NCBI GenBank assembly: GCA_041744375.1
Contig: JBGTLA010000040.1
Coordinates: 1 to 14,308 of the forward strand
Direction of reading: 5' to 3'
Source: JBGTLA01 sp041744375
Lineage (GTDB): Bacteria > Actinomycetota > Acidimicrobiia > Spongiisociales > ZC4RG35
Length of the DNA: 14,308 nt
Positions within the stretch are counted from its first letter, which is position 1. Every line of letters begins with the position of its first letter. Positions 13,406-14,308 of the stretch are shown in pieces. The notes beneath the pieces are model-generated. The model was not told where the DNA came from. It worked only from the letters and a program-made list of their open reading frames with translations, and did no database searches. Both the position numbers and the translations under genes were made by a program.

Positions 13406-13436
13406 AGGTACCCGCCGGCAACCCCGGCGGGTACCT
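13406..13436. terminator. Strong hairpin, probable bidirectional terminator
   Basis: AGGTACCCGCCGG (13406-13418) and its exact complement (13424-13436) form a perfect 13-bp GC-rich stem with a 5-base loop CAACC. It stands 40 bp after the stop of the collagen-like gene and 17 bp after the stop of the convergent coiled-coil gene, so it can serve both. No T-run follows on the plus strand, as is common in high-GC actinobacteria. Confidence 0.75.
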
Positions 13437-13453
13437 CCGCGTCGAATGAGTGC

Positions 13454-13891
13454 TCAGCCGACCGTTACCACCACGGCGATGATGCTGGCGGTCGCTCCCA
13501 CGATGGCCAGCATAAAGTGACGGGTCTGTGTGAGCAGGGCCTCGTGGAACATGTCGAGCTTCCCGTCGAAGCCATCGATGCGCCTCTCGAAGCCGCCCAT
13601 GCGCCTCTCGAAGCCATCCATACGCTTGTCGAAACCATCGATGCGCTCGCCGAGGCCATCGATGCGCTGTTCGAGACCACCGACCCGACCGGCGAGACCC
13701 GACACTTGGGCCTTGATGTCGGCCTTGATCTCGGCCTGGGACGCATCGATATAGGCCTTCAACCCCCCAATATCGGACTTCGTGGCCGGTTCGTCACCGG
13801 GTAGATAGCTCATGAGCGTTCCCGCGCTATCGACGCCGATCGCTTCACTGAGCCGATTATAGAGTTCGGCTCTGGCTGAGGGGGAGGCCAT
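13454..13891 (-). CDS. Coiled-coil protein with C-terminal membrane anchor
   Basis: A 145-aa protein of unknown function. The N-terminal 50 residues form a small helical region (ARAELYNRLSEAIGVDSAGTLMSYLP). Residues about 52-118 are coiled coil, including six near-identical seven-residue units of the form RIDGFDK/RMDGFER (76-110). Residues about 126-144 are a hydrophobic C-terminal helix (FMLAIVGATASIIAVVVTV) that should anchor it in the membrane. This layout resembles tail-anchored coiled-coil proteins of the DUF1640/CCDC90 type, but I do not claim membership. The start at 13889-13891 (MASPS) has AGGAG five bases upstream; a GTG two codons earlier overlaps that site. The gene converges on the collagen-like gene across the terminator hairpin. 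Confidence 0.8.
   Translation of the reverse strand: MASPSARAELYNRLSEAIGVDSAGTLMSYLPGDEPATKSDIGGLKAYIDASQAEIKADIKAQVSGLAGRVGGLEQRIDGLGERIDGFDKRMDGFERRMGGFERRIDGFDGKLDMFHEALLTQTRHFMLAIVGATASIIAVVVTVG
13566..13691 (-). repeat. Six degenerate 21-bp tandem repeats inside the coiled-coil gene
   Basis: Six abutting 21-bp units run from 13566 to 13691. The first five begin TCGAAGCC or a close variant and share the ATCGATGCGC core; the last is more diverged. Each encodes one heptad of the coiled coil, so gain or loss of a unit keeps both the reading frame and the heptad phase. Confidence 0.8.
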
Positions 13892-13982
13892 ATTCACTCC
13901 TGACCACCGCTACGCACAATGCCTCTAACGCCAGGGTACAAAGCGCCTGGGACAGAATTGGGCGGTAGGCCAGAGGCCCGCT

Positions 13983-14308
13983 TCACATGGCGTGCTGATC
14001 GGCACCCTCGGCCCAACGCTGTTTCACCTCGTCGGTGATCTCGGCGGGCTCGGCGGCCGGCTCCCCAATCCGGATGTGGTTGCCGAAGGGGTCGCGTATC
14101 GAGCAGTCCACCCCGTACGGTTGTTCGACGGGCTCCTGGGTGAACTCCACCCCGAAGGCCGAGAGCTCTCGTAGGTCTTGCGACAATCGTCCGTTCGGAG
14201 GATGAACGCCAGCCCCATGGCCCCCTTCGTCAGGAGATCGCGGACCTCGGCCGCCGCCTCCTCACTCATGATCGGGGGCCCCGGCCTCTCGAGCAGAATC
14301 TCACGGTC
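13983..14308 (-). pseudogene. VOC/glyoxalase-family protein, frameshifted and 5'-truncated by the window edge
   Basis: Two overlapping frames each encode half of a vicinal-oxygen-chelate (glyoxalase/bleomycin-resistance) type domain. From 14308 to about 14168 the frame reads ILLERPGPPIMSEEAAAEVR, then GLAFILRTDDCRKTYE. The match then continues in another frame from about 14169 to the TGA at 13983-13985 as ELSAFGVEFTQEP, EQPYGVDCSIRDPFGNHIRI and an acidic tail. Adding a single base at 14168-14170 would join them as TYEELSAFGVEF, which is the usual family pattern at this point. So one G appears to have been lost. This is either a real inactivating mutation or a sequencing/assembly error. The N-terminal part is off the window. 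The substrate cannot be told from this piece. Confidence 0.75.

Noticed and set aside
12886..13691. The repeat tracts at 12886-13119 and 13566-13691 as CRISPR-like or other non-coding arrays.
   Set aside because: Both keep a multiple-of-three period, lie inside well-supported genes and lack unique spacers; they encode collagen triplets and coiled-coil heptads.

Overview
This window is GC-rich, densely packed bacterial DNA that most likely comes from an actinobacterium. The strongest markers are a WhiB-family iron-sulphur regulator, a Bpa/PafE-type proteasome activator ending in Gly-Leu-Tyr-Leu, a BTAD-type (SARP/AfsR-like) regulator and a Tad/Flp pilus cluster of the actinobacterial kind. The overall flavour (S-layer-like plus collagen-like secreted protein, single-subunit SdhC, Bpa) fits the Acidimicrobiia, but that class-level placement is inference.

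Layout. Positions 1-3155 (minus strand) hold a tight Tad/Flp pilus assembly run read from right to left: a SAF-domain CpaB-like protein, a CpaE/TadZ-like ATPase with a degenerate P-loop, the CpaF/TadA motor ATPase, and the first 33 codons of a TadB-like membrane protein that leaves the window. Divergent from it is an unrecognised 178-185 aa protein (3206/3227-3763), which runs tail-to-tail into a small excisionase/BldC-like helix-turn-helix gene (3738-3977). The latter has a readable promoter and an inverted repeat around its ribosome binding site. Next come a secreted copper-protein lipoprotein (4046-4519, minus) and, divergent from it, the proteasome activator (4623-5093). A BTAD regulator (5097-5855, minus) converges on the activator. 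Two tandem small DUF1059-type proteins follow (5916-6264), then a three-helix membrane protein (6268-6906, minus) and a nucleotide-sugar 6-dehydrogenase that resembles GDP-mannose dehydrogenase more than UDP-glucose dehydrogenase (7072-8394, minus).

From 8520 to 12466 a whiB gene (minus) and a succinate dehydrogenase operon sdhC-sdhA-sdhB (plus) diverge from a shared 134-bp control region carrying a long imperfect palindrome. The sdhA-sdhB gap contains five tandem copies of a 7-bp unit. Downstream lie a secreted protein that joins an S-layer-homology-like domain to 26 collagen Gly-X-Y triplets (12586-13365), a strong 13-bp-stem hairpin, a coiled-coil protein with a C-terminal membrane anchor built on 21-bp repeats (13454-13891, minus), and the 3' part of a VOC/glyoxalase-family gene that appears broken by a one-base deletion near 14168.

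Functionally the window is a mix of cell-surface functions (pilus assembly, surface collagen-like protein, polysaccharide precursor synthesis, copper lipoprotein), central respiration (succinate dehydrogenase) and actinobacterial regulators. No tRNA, rRNA, CRISPR array or insertion sequence was seen, and no gene-free stretch exceeds about 165 bp. I did not find a convincing wholly new defence or mobile system. The most unusual items are the regulatory palindromes, the heptanucleotide repeat inside the sdh operon, the pilus ATPase lacking its P-loop lysines, and the frameshifted VOC gene.
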